DNA of 64,000 nucleotides from Diplonema papillatum. Taxonomy: Eukaryota > Euglenozoa > Diplonemea > Diplonemida > Diplonemidae. Below are positions 37,925-48,617 of this stretch, piece after piece (the stretch's first letter is position 1; every line of letters starts with the position of its first letter). Below the pieces are notes generated by a model. That model ran no database searches, was not told the DNA's origin, and saw only the letters and a list, made by a program, of their open reading frames with translations. A program made the position numbers and the translations under genes. The DNA lies in assembly GCA_030068145.1 (NCBI GenBank), contig JAPJBO010000113.1, forward strand, positions 248,001 to 312,000. Reading direction: 5' to 3'.

Positions 37925-38422
37925 GACTTCTGCCTGGGATGTCGCCGATGAAGAAGTCATCATCGTTGTGGCAAGCACCGCAATGGAAACAGTTGGCATA
38001 CGGGCCACCCTGGGCGCTGCGTCGCGCTCAGAAAAGCGCATCAGCAGCATATCGGCTGCAAACGCAAGGGGCCTTGTCTCAAAGACCCGGCCTATGTGGC
38101 CAAATTGGCCACCCCCCAGAGAGCGCGGTGGGCTCATATAGACCAACGAAGCTCGTACTATTAAATATGCTCGTATTATTCGAGACTGGAGGTCCTATGA
38201 AAATGCAATGTGAATAGCCTCTATTCGAGCCAACCCCACTTTTCTGTAACACTCATTCCACGAAAACGTGTCATAGATTTTGCTTCCTCATTTCCGCCAT
38301 GTTTAGGTCAAATTTTGAGCAACATTCGGAATTTTTTTTGGGATGGAAAGAGCTATCCACGGCAAGTATCGGCACACTTTTGGAACTCGATGTAGCCAGA
38401 AATCTGACCCCCAGACGGCACT
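37925..38422. other. Intron sequence
   Basis: An open stretch at 37,928-38,105 (DVADEEVIIVVASTAMETVG) looks protein-like but lacks matching splice sites. CTCGTACTATTAAATA motifs at about 38,150 recall TIR-element termini. Confidence 0.3.
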
Positions 38423-38603
38423 TTAAACCCCCTCGCTTAATATTTACATTTTTTTTTTTTGTAAATATTATGAGCATCGTAAATATTATGAGGTTTTGTA
38501 AATATTATGAGACTCTGCCCTTAATATTTACAAAACCCGAAATCTCACCATAGCAACCCCAAGAAATGACTGACCTGCCATCACGGGAAGATGGTGTTTG
38601 CAG

Positions 38604-38754
38604 TGCTCGTGTGCAAGCTCCATCGTATCGGACGAAGACACTGGAGAAGGTGAAGACGCCTTCGAGGGACTGGCATCACGGGCCAGATTATCCGTTGTCC
38701 GGGCCGAGCAAGAAGCAGCCGGTGTCTTCGACGGCTTCGGAAGTTCACTATCTG
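38604..38754 (+). CDS. Possible exon, acidic protein segment
   Basis: The acceptor TTTGCAG|TGC and donor CTATCTG|GTGAGA bound 50 codons (SIVSDEDTGEGEDAFEGLAS, then ARLSVVRAEQEAAGVFDGFG). It could be the next WD40-gene exon (phase 0 fits) or a gene of the TIR element that surrounds it. Its donor differs from the GTAT-type donors of the other WD40 exons. Confidence 0.25.
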
Positions 38755-38792
38755 GTGAGATATCAAACATCTTGTGTTCGATGCCCTTACAG

Positions 38793-39222
38793 GGGGCTAA
38801 ATACAATTGTGCAGTTTACCACGATTACCATTTCTACAGAAGTCGCCTTGTCACGCGGCCAAGCTGCTGCTTCGCCACCGCCGACCACTTACGACAAACC
38901 ACGTCCCTGCCGGGTCATCACGCTACTTAGTACGCTTGGGCAGTGACTCGTAATAGCCTACAAAGGTTTCACAACAGGCACTGACAACTTGACAAACGTG
39001 ACCACCGGTCTCCAGTCTGGTCACCGGAGTCCAGACCTGTTGTGGAGGGTCCACGATTAGAAACCGTGTGCACAATTGTATTCCAAGGCAACTGCACCAA
39101 AACCAACTGTGTTCCAACACAATTCTATTCAGCTGGACGGACTCTGAAACCGGCCAAAAAAAAGACAGTTGTATTCAAAGGACAATTGTATTCCAAGACA
39201 ATTGTATTTAGCCCCCCCCTGT
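38793..39222. mobile_element. Nested short TIR element (ACAGGGGGCTAAATACAATTG)
   Basis: TTACAGGGGGCTAAATACAA at the left end mirrors TTGTATTTAGCCCCCCCCTG at the right. Subterminal ACAATTGTATTCCAA units are repeated. It is about 430 bp with no coding capacity seen. Confidence 0.65.
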
Positions 39223-39489
39223 AACCCCTGGAGAGACCACATCAGAGCATGACCAACCCCGCCAGCAACCCAGCAGCTGAAAAAGACGCTGGAAGGGAGA
39301 ACAATGGTGCCAAGAAGCGTGCACGTTTAACAGAATACTGCAAAGATGAAGTTGGCGGCCGCCACGTGGAGCACGGCACTGCAGAAAGCTCGTAGAGCAG
39401 GTACTCCCAGGAAGGAAAGTTGCTCGCCAAAATAAAAAATGGAAAATGTAAATATTAAGAGCATTTTGTAAATAGTAAGAGAATGCAAA

Positions 39490-39705
39490 TATTAGACAAA
39501 TGAAATGTCGTACATGTCCAACACAGTTTCAAAAGTTGTCGTAGGTGTCCGACATAATTTCAAAGTTGTCTTGCATGTTTGACAAAGTTTCAGAAGTTGT
39601 CTTACATGTCCGACATAGTTTCTGAGCATGTTCGACATAGTTTCATTAGTTGTCTTACATGTCCGAAATAGTTTCAGAAGTTGTCTTACACGTCCACGGC
39701 ATAGT
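39490..39705 (-). repeat. Minisatellite of GTCGGACATGTAAGACAAC (inverted array)
   Basis: Units of about 34 bp (TTGTCTTACATGTCCGACAT, then AGTTTCAGAAG) are the reverse complement of the array at 41,393-41,925. Together they bracket the element's interior. Confidence 0.8.
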
Positions 39706-40245
39706 TCTCGGAGAACAGCGAAGCAAGCACCTTCTCGTCCGCCACTATTTCATTTGCAGCCGCCTTGCTCCGCCCGACGCAGTTGACTGGAGGATTTCGT
39801 GACCAGTACCCGACACCGCCAGGATTCGAGCTGTTCGAGAAGAACGGGCATCGTTGAAGGTTCTTCAGGACACCAATGAGGTTGAAGAATGGGGGTGATT
39901 ACCAGACCTTTTCGCGCAGGCTCTGGGGGTGACGCCTCACTTGCCTGGTGTCTCTAAACGGGGGGTCGCGGACCGTGGAAAAATGAGGACACGTCACCAA
40001 AAAACAGTAAAAACGATGAGGGGTGGAAATCGCTTTTCGGCATCGGCATCCGAGCATTAGGAGACGGGGAAAAACTGATTCAGCTTTACTAGACACTGGG
40101 TGATTTCTGTCTGAGGGGGTCAATGTGGTTTCGGTTCCGCATCTACGACTACATGGCCAACTGTACGACAGAGCGATGATTCTGCTTGATGCCCTGCAGC
40201 AGGCGAGTGGGTCTCGTCGTCACCAACCAGTACTGCCCCTGGTCA

Positions 40246-40862
40246 TTAAGGAGAGGGATGGATGTGACCGTGCTTCCTGGTGGCACTGTGTTCGTCAGCT
40301 TCCCACTGAACGTTCCCCCTTGTACCAATCTTGCATGTGAAGACGGCGAGTTGAACCTTGAACGCGCACGCCATCAGCAGCAGAGTTATGGCATCCGGGG
40401 GTGTGCCAACCCTATTCTGAACTATCGCTTCCGCCCATCTGCCTTCAAATCTTTGCACAATATCCGCACTCAGGGGCTGCGCGAATAGATTCTTCTGCAA
40501 GAGGGCATGGGGGTTAGCTTTCTCTCGGAACTGAAAGAAATACCAAAAGTTAGCTGCTGTTAAGCAGCTGTAGAAGGACCCGTTCTTAGGTGCGGTCGGT
40601 GAAAGTTTCACCCCCGCTCTTACTATGGCTTCGCGCAGCTGACGGGAACAAGTTTCACCCACCACAACCTGTCCATTCACTTCCTCTGTGTGCTGTCCCA
40701 CTGGCCGCACCAGAGCTTCGTCCCCGTGCGTTCTGGCCTGTGCTTCATTGCGACAACCAGTCCATTCACTTCCTCTTTGTGCTGGGCGGTGTAGGCCATA
40801 ATCCTGGCGGCGTCTTCCTCGTTCTCAAATGAAAGCTCGTCCACTGTAACGAGTAGATCCAT
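40246..40862 (-). pseudogene. OTU-like protease remnant (nucleophile position Ser), one frameshift
   Basis: Two minus-strand frames join across a frameshift near 40,700: MDLLVTVDELSFENEEDAAR..., then EVNGQVVVGETCSRQLREAI. The segment APKNGSFYSCL, a long helix region, and GTPPDAITLLLMACAFKVQL then AVFTCKIG follow the layout of the OTU core (DGNC-F, then WGD..L..A......I.V). Compared with that consensus, Ser stands where the catalytic Cys is expected, so the copy would be inactive. The match is weak and made by eye. It lies inside the TTAA-flanked element. Confidence 0.35.
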
Positions 40863-41392
40863 TTTTCACTGCAGAACAGATACAGAGGCCACCCCTGCCT
40901 GTGACCAGTGACAAGGGTACCCAGGTCGGCCGTGGGGGGTGTTTGGGGGTTTGTTTGCGCATGGCTATTTTGCCGTCCAGTCGCCCACGTGTAAACGTAA
41001 AAACTCATTCTCGATTCGATACTCGAACTCAACTTTTGTGGTACATAATTTGGCTCCAAAAGCAGTCGAACTCAACTTTTGTGGTAATGTGGTTCAAAAG
41101 CAGGTTCAGAAGGTACGTGGTTCAGGGCGTGCGTAAGCAAAGTGATAGGATAGCTGGAGAAGTCTTCAGAAGGTGGTGAGGGTCATGACTGTGTTCTGCC
41201 AGAAGGACAGATGGTGAGTAACCTAAAAGTATATACGACAACTTCTGAGACGTTCTGGCCTGCAGACACGAATTGCATTCCTCGGACAGCAGGTCGACTT
41301 CTTCGGCTTCGTCTCTGTCGTCGTCGTCGGAAGTCTCGTCGGCGCCTCTTGTGGCAACCCTGGCGGGTAAGCCCATGAAGGTATACCAAAGC

Positions 41393-41925
41393 TATAGGAC
41401 ATATAAGACAACTCTTTAAACAATGTCGGACATGTAAGACAACTTTTGAAAGTATCTCGGACATGTAAGACAAATTCTGAAACTATGTCGAACATATAAG
41501 ACAACTTCTGAAACTATGTCGGACATATAAGACAACCTTTGAAACTATGTCGGACATACAAAGCAACCTTTGAATCTATGTCGGACATGCACGACAGTTC
41601 TGAAACTATGTCGGACACGTAAGACAACTTTCAAAACCATTTCGGACATATAAGACAACTCTGAAACTATGTCGGACATGCTCAGAAACTGTGTCGGACA
41701 CGGCTAGACACTTGTGAAACTATGTCGGACATATAAGGCAACATCTGAAACTATGTTGGACATGCTCGGAAACTGTGTCGGACACGGTTAGACAACTCTG
41801 AAACTATGTCGGACATATAAGACAACTTTTGAAACTATGTCGGACATATAACAGGTTGAATTAAACTTTCCACAACCACGAAACTTTCTCGGACATATAA
41901 GACAACTCCTGAAACTATGCCGGAG
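41393..41925 (+). repeat. Minisatellite of CTATGTCGGACATATAAGAC
   Basis: About 15 units of 30-36 bp (GAAACTATGTCGGACATATA, AGACAACTTTT), in opposite orientation to 39,490-39,705. Confidence 0.9.
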
Positions 41926-42042
41926 ACAGTTTGTTCGTGTAAATATTAAGCGACGGGGGGGTTAAGACGTTTTTGGGCCGGTTTCAGGGCATTAGCTTCC
42001 CATTCCAAGTTCCGTCAGCTGACGGAATTTGGAAATCCGGGC

Positions 42043-42680
42043 GGCTCATAAAATAAAAAAAAAGTGCAAAAAACGACCTTCGATGAAAAAAGTCGTGGGG
42101 GTCCGGTGGAGGCGTGGGTTAGGCCAGCTGTGCCAAGCTGGCTGGCGGTCAGGGGCTGGCCATCGGTGGGTCGCCGCTGGGCATGGTGGGCTGACTGGCA
42201 GAAGTTTGGGGCTGCCGCCGGTGCTGAGCCGAGTGAGAGAGTCGAGGCTCAGAAGCAGCCCAGAATTCGTGACAGATTCTCTCCGAGTTGACACAAGTGC
42301 CTTGTTCCGTGTGATCTCCGGTCTGCATCTACTCGTGCCAATGATTTACCAGCACACACTATCTGAGTTGTGGATGAATTTGAAATGGGCTGTTGGCTTC
42401 AGGAGTTCGCACCGGGGAGCGGGGCGAGGGTCACACAGATGGCAAACGGTGCCACCAGTATGTCTTACGCGACAAACGGACTGAGAAGTGCAAACTCGTT
42501 CTCCACCTGAATGTACCGTACCGCTTGCCGGGGGGCGGTGCCCCCCGGACCCCCCCTTTTGGAAGGTTCGGGTGGCCTAAATAAACAAATCGATTTCAGA
42601 GCGGGGAAAGCAAATTGGCTATTGAGACGGAATTTGGAAAACTGAGGAAAAATGAAGCTAATAGCCTGCCGGTTTTCGGT
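42043..42680 (+). repeat. Dispersed repeat A, copy 2
   Basis: It matches 24,660-25,345, including the CGGGGGGCGGTGCCCCCCGG hairpin near 42,530. It begins directly after the TIR element that ends at 41,962. Confidence 0.8.
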
Positions 42681-42694
42681 CCTCAAAAAAAAAC

Positions 42695-42772
42695 TCTCCT
42701 CGGAGGAATCGAATCAAGTACCCCCAGAACCACAAGTGGGCGTGCTACCCGTTAGACCACGGGCGAAACAAA
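42695..42772 (-). tRNA. tRNA-like sequence, probably a pseudogene or SINE head
   Basis: The minus strand has an A-box match (TGGTCTAACGG) and a B-box match (GATTCGATTCC) at tRNA spacing, with TTGTGGT between them as a possible anticodon loop (GTG, His). The anticodon stem and T-stem do not pair properly, so it is unlikely to be a working tRNA. Confidence 0.4.
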
Positions 42773-43608
42773 ACGCGGTTATCGGTTATCGGTGGATACC
42801 TGTCTCGGGTTAGTTCTTGAGAACCGGTGAGGGGGTTCCTTGTGCCTCCCCGTCGCCACCCTTGGCGCGTTGTTTGCTTTCGTGTTCGGTTTCGTTGTTT
42901 GTTTTTACGGTCTCACGTAGTGGTGGGGGGGTTCAGTGAGCTTTTTACTTTGCCCGCCCTCCCCGTCTCCCGGAACTGAACAGAGGGGAAATGAATAAGA
43001 AGTGGAGAAAAGAGAGATTCGGGGTGGTCTGCGCGGTGCGGCAGTCCGATGCGGGCTTTTCCTGGGGGTCGGTGGGCGTTTGCGTCTTAGTTCGCCCTCC
43101 CGACGCCGGTTCTGGACCAGGAGATTGTGTTGTTGGTTGCCAGTGCACTTGTAATACGATCTTTCATGCAGTTTTCTATCTGCATCCCGGTGACCGCTCG
43201 TAAGCTTGCTGCACCCTTACTTTGACCTTTTATGGTCAGGTGTGCATGCTGTCGGTGCACCGTGCATTCCTCTGACTCAGTCTGAGCGGGCGATTTCATT
43301 TTCTGTATTCGAACGATCCTTCCGGAAGTTCGCGTGACCCGTCAGGAAATCTGCGGTTTGGCCCCCGCTGCACCACCACTGTAGCAGAACACGCACTACG
43401 AGCTCCAAAACGCTCGACGGCGCGAGGAATCGAACCAGCGACCATTTTGGTGGAGACCCCCTCGTCGTGCCTTACGTGGCAGGGCCCCCTTCAAAATGCA
43501 AAAATAAAGGCACTTTGAAACGCCCATAGAAGGGAACAGGAAGAAGAACGGGACCTGGTTTGCGCGGTTACTGTTGGGTGCTCCGTGCCAGTTCTCCAAC
43601 ATTGACAC
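42773..43608. other. Gene-poor spacer
   Basis: A second B-box-like GGTTCGATTCC (minus strand, about 43,420-43,430) occurs without a convincing A box. No gene is seen. Confidence 0.3.
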
Positions 43609-43952
43609 GAAGGGAGCAGCTTTTAAATGCTGTTGCGAACGACGCCTTGGTCATTCCCGACTCTGACGCCCTTCCCAGCTCCAGCCCCTACAACGATCCC
43701 AGTTTTCTCGACGCGAAAACGCACCGGTGTTGTGTGTGGCTACCATCTGCCATGATTTTCTTCGTCGGCGTTGAGCCTCCTGAAGGATTCGTCGAAGGAA
43801 AAGAAACAAAGAGCCGGCGAACTACCCTCTTCGCAAGAAAGCCCTCCTGAGGCCCGCCAACGCCTAGCGCAGATTGGCACAATCAAGACTTGCCTGCCGC
43901 AATGGCTTCCAAGATCGCTGCATGGCTTCACGCGGCGGAAAGCCTAGACACA
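43609..43952 (+). CDS. Exon-like open frame with one in-frame TGA
   Basis: One register reads LLNAVANDALVIPDSDALPS, then PYNDPSFLDAKTHRCCVW, a TGA near 43,850, then DWHNQDLPAAMASKIAAWLH up to CAG|GTAGGC. Protein-like composition and a good donor suggest a former exon. The family is unknown. Confidence 0.25.
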
Positions 43953-44137
43953 CAGGTAGGCGCGCTGCTGTGTACGTGCGCAAAGCTCACGCCCAGACGT
44001 TTGTCGCTTCTGTGACCCAGCTAGTGTAGTCAGTAGTCCGAATAGACGGGGCATCTTACCGCCACTTCGGCAACCAACGACTTCGCAGAAGGATGCCACG
44101 GGACACTGTCATCTCTGAGCAGCCGTCTGCGGCTTAG

Positions 44138-44528
44138 CAATACCTATCGAATTGCATCGCCTACTCAGCCTGCACACAACTCTGATACCGCTCGGAAGCT
44201 TTTCGACGACACCTTCCCGGCTGACGAAGACCTTGATGAGGCAGGAGTTTCCAAGTTTCCAAGACTCCCTTCTGACCGATCAGTGCCCCACGAGCGCTAT
44301 ATGGCACAAACCATGTCTCTGGTTGAGCCAAGCCACGGAAGCTGCTTCGTCTGGCCCCCTTCGCGTCAGCAGACGAGCTCCAGCTCCCTCATCAGGGGCA
44401 TCCCAGTTGAAGATCGCCGGGGAATTATGGTTACAGCCATCCAATCTCGCGGCTTTCCATTTCGCCCCCGGCAAAGAGAGCATGCCAGGAGTAACGGTGC
44501 ACAGACGACTGCTTGCTATCTTGTGTGA
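44138..44528 (+). CDS. Exon-like open frame
   Basis: After the acceptor-like GGCTTAG the frame encodes 129 residues to TGA 44,528 (ARKLFDDTFPADEDLDEAGV, VPHERYMAQTMSLVEPSHG, IPVEDRRGIMVTAIQSRG). An acidic segment is followed by a basic, R-rich end. Two other frames are also open here, which lowers confidence. It may belong with the frame at 43.6-43.95 kb. No domain was recognised. Confidence 0.3.
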
Positions 44529-45055
44529 CCCTGGTGACCAAAAATACGCGTGGTGTGCTCCCGTGCCCCCTCCAAGATTGCGTATGTCTTCCCACGTGAC
44601 AAACGGTGGCGTTTTGACAAACGGTGGCACCAAACGGGCACGTTTTTTTTACTTGCGCTCGAGCACAGCTGTTAAGCCCTGCGGAGACCATCCAGGTCTT
44701 TATTTCATGTTTTTTCCGGGGTTTGCCCTGGGGTATGTAGTCACGGGCTCGTGTACGCGCGTTTTTCGCCTTAGAAAAAAAATACCCCAATTGGTGTGAT
44801 CCACCCTGAGTTTTTCCGGGTTTGTGCCGGGTTTGTACCGGGGGGGGGGGTCCGGGTTTTTTATTTTTGTCTCCCCAGCACCCGCTAGCACCCTTGGTCG
44901 TGGAGATTTCAGGCTTCGCGGTGGATTTTGCCACGTTTCATGATCGTCTGGTGCTCGTGGGGGGTTGTCCCGCTCTTTGCGGTCCCTCGCCCTTCTGTCA
45001 TGTTCAGCCTACGGGCTTCGGTATCGTGTATATTTTGTCGAGGCCCCTTCCGTAG

Positions 45056-45306
45056 CTTGGAAAACGGAAAGAGAAGCAAGCATCTCCATCGGATCAGAAC
45101 GAGGGACAGAAGTTCCCACGCTCAACCCGCTCGGCTGTGCCATCGGAACAGAAGTCGGCAACAAGCGGTTCGGACGGGCAGGGGTTTCGATGCACTCCAA
45201 AATGCGGGTACCAACAACCCCGGCAGCTGAGAAGAATGGCTACCGAGCATGGGTGCGTGGCGTTCGTGGACGCGCAACTGCGTGCAAACAAGCGTCACGC
45301 AATTAA
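45056..45306 (+). CDS. Exon-like open frame
   Basis: After TTCCGTAG the frame reads WKTEREASISIGSERGTEVP, GCAIGTEVGNKRFGRAGVSM, then AAEKNGYRAWVRGVRGRA to a TAA at 45,306. Composition is protein-like and the family is unknown. Downstream at 45.33-45.73 kb a basic frame (ERRNGAAPVADPDVGVKQSK) is also open but unassigned. Confidence 0.25.
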
Positions 45307-46382
45307 CAGGTCACCACTCGTTCTGCAGTGGAGTTAGCATTAGCTCAATGTGTCGGGAGCAGTAGTTGTCGACTGAAAAGTAAGCACGTACCGCGGATGC
45401 AGAACATCGATGCAGACGATGATGCCGCAAATGCAGCGTTCTGCGAGCAGGCAAGATGGCAAGCGAGAGAGCGTGCCGTACCTCAGGCAGGTCGCTCGAA
45501 AACGGCGACCCGAAATGGAAAACCCACCCCCAGGAAGCAGAAGAGACAGAGGAGCGGAGAAACGGGGCCGCACCAGTGGCAGACCCGGACGTTGGGGTTA
45601 AACAATCGAAGAAGAAGTGTAACGACGAGGAAACACCGACTCGCGCATACCGGCCGAGACAGCCAATCATGGAACCCAGGGCACAAGGGAGGCTACGGCG
45701 CGGTGGTGAAGTAACGAAGCTTGCTCGCTAGCATCCAGCATGACACATGAATTTGGAAATGATGCTTCATTTGGAAACAGCGAGGGCAGAGGGTTAATCT
45801 GCTTGTACTCGGCTCCTCGGTTCCCGTAGTATCGGGGGAGCTTGAGGCAATTGCTGGCTGGTGGTCGGTTGCAGTCCGTTGCGTCAAGCACAACCGGGCT
45901 TGCCCTCTGGAGGCTTTGGGAAATAGTGGTTCCTGTCTGTCAGAGATGTGCATTCAGCGCTGCAATGGCAAAGCATTCCGGCTACCTTCTGCGGTGGACC
46001 TACGCTTTCGGTCCTGCCTTACATATCAATCGGTGTTGGTTTTTAACCGACAGCACCCTGGTGCAGTCGGTTTAGCTTGATTGCAGCGATCACCTGCCAT
46101 AACCTGAAGGGGTAGTGCAAAATAAAAGATCGGGCATATGGATCACACCACCAATGGGACACTTTTTTGCCTTAGTTTGACCCCCCCTACCCCAAAATCG
46201 GTGAATTTCGGGGTGATTCCTTTGTGGCGACCACTTTCTGCAGTCGGCCCTGGGCGGAAGAGCTATAAAGGTGCAGTAATACGGCCCAACTTGCGCAGAG
46301 CGGCCATGTGCTATGCGTGCCCCGAAGAGGAAGGAATAGGATGAGAAGGAAGGACAGACTGGGAGTCACGGTTTGACAGGTA
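45307..46382. other. Unassigned region
   Basis: Low-complexity basic frames lie at 45,328-45,731, and nothing is recognisable after 45,750. A C-run followed by TACCCCAAAATCGG at about 46,180 may be another element edge. Confidence 0.25.
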
Positions 46383-47027
46383 GTGACAGGATCAGCTGCG
46401 GTAAGGCGAGCAGGAAATGTTCTATCAGAGGCCCCGCGCCGGCCGGGTTTCGAAGCGATCGCGGGACCGGAGACCTTCGCGGCGGTCGGAGGAGAGAGGT
46501 GGTTCCGGGCGCTGCAGTATTGGCTGGATGGGATGTGCTGGTCGGTGGCGGGTGACGTCTCGATGGCGGAGCTCGCCGTCGACTTTGAAGTGTGCACCAA
46601 ACTGGATCTTCCGGGCAGTGTCGTAGCGACGACGGACGGGACACCGTTGAGCATGCGTGCGAGGGTACTCTCAAAACTTTTAAAACCCGTCGGGGATGCG
46701 CTGGAGCGAAACGGCGACGGACCGCTTCTGCCAGACAGGAAACTGGAGATGATACGGTCGCTGAGAACGGTGGGAGCCCCGCCGTGCCTCACGGGGTACG
46801 AGATGAGGCCGATCTTCCGTGGTGGTACGGAGACGATGGAAGTGCTCGAGACACAGCTGACGACGGCACGAGTTCAGCGGCGAGGCGTGGGGGATGGATC
46901 TTTTCCCGACGTACGGAGGTGGAAGGGCGGAGCGTGCGGCGAGATGGGCGGTGTTCAACCTACGGAACACGAAAAGTGGAGTGAGCGGGTGTGCCACGAG
47001 CACCAGAAAGTGAAGTGCGGCGTGTGA
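46383..47027 (+). pseudogene. LINE ORF2 C-terminal fragment (relative of the 17.8-23.0 kb element)
   Basis: ALQYWLDGMCWSVAGDVSMA, ELAVDFEVCTKLDLP, LKPVGDALERNGDGPLLP and KLEMIRSLRTVGAPPCLTGY then EMRPIF follow in the same order as LKGWLAALRWTTFEGVSNIE, LALDFELFTGMDV, LCRLCETLKLPSPLPTARLE and KSLHTLGVPRVIGGLQVRPVF of the full LINE. Only the region after the RT survives, consistent with 5' truncation. The match defines a conserved domain downstream of the RT finger. The frame ends at TGA before the Cys-rich tail, although EHEKWSERVCHEHQKVKC shows a residual Cys/His segment. Confidence 0.7.
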
Positions 47028-47668
47028 AAGCGCCGGTGCAGCAACCGATGAACCTGGACGAGCAATCGAAGAAGAAGCGAGGCACCTAACGCGCGCCTGA
47101 GCGCGACGATCAAGTCGAGCTAGAGAGGCGAAAGCATGATACATCACGTACGAAGAGAAAACCGCGACACCGCAAATCGCCACAGATTATTTGTATTCTA
47201 ACCCAAACTATCAGAGGCGGTCGCGGTCGAAGACGGCAACCCGAGGAGTAAGGTTGATAACCAGAATGACTGAAGGCAAGGTTGCGTTGCAGGAGGAGAA
47301 ACTGGTGCTTGGCCGCGGATAAGATGGCTGGCCTTTCCCAAGAGGACGAGTTGGAATGCAGGTACCATCTCCTGAGAGCTTCCGGGCTCTCCCAGAGTAG
47401 AGGAGCTGATGCAAACGCCACCTGGGCTTCTGAACGTGATTGCGGATCACCTTCTTGCCCAAACCCAAGAGGGGTTGGAGTGTCGGAATGGCGCGCAAGG
47501 AGAGGCTCTGGCTTGTTTGCTTCTTTCGCTGGCGAGAGGGAGACTTCGGACACGGCAAAGCCTTGGGTTCTTCGGGCTCTGCATCCTTCTGTTCCAGAGA
47601 TCTTGCCCACAACAACATTAGCCTTGAATGGCATGCTTCGGGTCGGCATGCAGTTTATCAAGAAGTAA

Positions 47669-47971
47669 CTTCACCCACGCCTACCTCCGGCTGACATCAA
47701 CCGACAACGCTCGCACGCCGACCTATTCCTATCGCAATCCGCATCGTTTTTCGACATTTTGCACCACAAACCGCAGACGACACCTCAAACTTTCCCGAAA
47801 ACCCAAAACCCGTTTTCACATTTCTTCTCCCTGTCTACCACATGGGTCTCGCACGAGCAACCAGTGGAGGATATGGCTAAAACGTGGGTGTCCCCTCGGC
47901 AACAACCCATTGTTCCCCTAAAAGACGAAAGGAGTCCAAGAAAGGAGCTTCCGATCGCCACTCTACGTTAA
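47669..47971 (+). CDS. Unknown protein fragment
   Basis: The frame is open from a TAA at 47,666 to its own TAA at 47,971, 100 codons: RQRSHADLFLSQSASFFDIL, PFSHFFSLSTTWVSHEQPVE, SPRQQPIVPLKDERSPRKEL. Codon use looks coding and there is no early Met. It may be an exon or an element remnant. Confidence 0.25.
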   Translation, partial: LHPRLPPADINRQRSHADLFLSQSASFFDILHHKPQTTPQTFPKTQNPFSHFFSLSTTWVSHEQPVEDMAKTWVSPRQQPIVPLKDERSPRKELPIATLR

Positions 47972-48617
47972 GTGTTAGTCTCATCAGTTTCTTCAATTGT
48001 CTACCACCTCTCCCCCAGCCAACGAAAGCCTACTTAGTCCTTGCCATAGCTTGCCGAGCCGATCAATACCCAGTTTGCCACCTTTAACGAAGAAATCTAA
48101 ACCTCCCTAGCTACCCCTGGGAAGCTGCAATCCAGGGCCTGCGGGCAATGAAATCAGCAGCTGATCGGAGATACAGCGTTATAACTGGGGTCTACGACAC
48201 CTAAATCCCCCGGGCGACCGGCCGATCAGTGATGGCGTGAGGGGTATTTATCCTAGTGATGAGTGTGTGCGCTCCTAAAATCAAAGGCTACTCATCGGTG
48301 TCCGTCGGGTGCTCGGGCGGGGTATCCCGAGCAACAGGGGGAGCGATCCACCTGGCCTTAGTCGTTAAAACAGTCGACCTGCTGCTTCTAAATCCACGAA
48401 GGGGGGCCCTCCCCGAAACGGGCATACCAAAGGGTGTCCTCCCTCAAAAGGACAGAAAAACGTTCGCTCTCCGGCAAAAGGGCGAAAGACACCAATCGAC
48501 AAGGAAGGCTCAAAAGGAAAAAGCAAGGGACAAACGTCAGGGAAAGGTTGGAAAGGTAATGAACGAAGTCACGTTCGCAGTCGCACTCCTCCTCCCCCGA
48601 AAAGCTCTGTTCAGGAC

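Larger units (their letters stand above)
38427..41962. mobile_element. TIR element with TTAA flanks, inverted minisatellites and an OTU-like frame
   Basis: The left end AACCCCCTCGCTTAATATTTAC is mirrored by GTAAATATTAAGCGACGGGG at the right end. TTAA occurs immediately outside both ends (38,423-38,426; 41,963-41,966). Inside, arrays of GTCGGACAT[AG]TAAGACAAC units lie in opposite orientations at 39,490-39,705 and 41,393-41,925. It also holds a nested 0.43-kb TIR element and the frames described below. No full transposase is seen. TTAA targets are typical of piggyBac, but other superfamilies cannot be excluded. Confidence 0.5.

Noticed and set aside
37928-38146. Possible WD40-gene exon with DVADEEVIIVVASTAMETVG
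   Set aside because: Composition is plausible, but there is no suitable donor and the frame runs into repeat-like sequence.
43405-43490. Second tRNA-like sequence, minus strand
   Set aside because: It has a B-box (GGTTCGATTCC) but no proper A box and no pairing anticodon stem.
47110-47661. Minus-strand 183-residue frame
   Set aside because: Plus-strand frames overlap fully, there is no domain, and composition is unconvincing.
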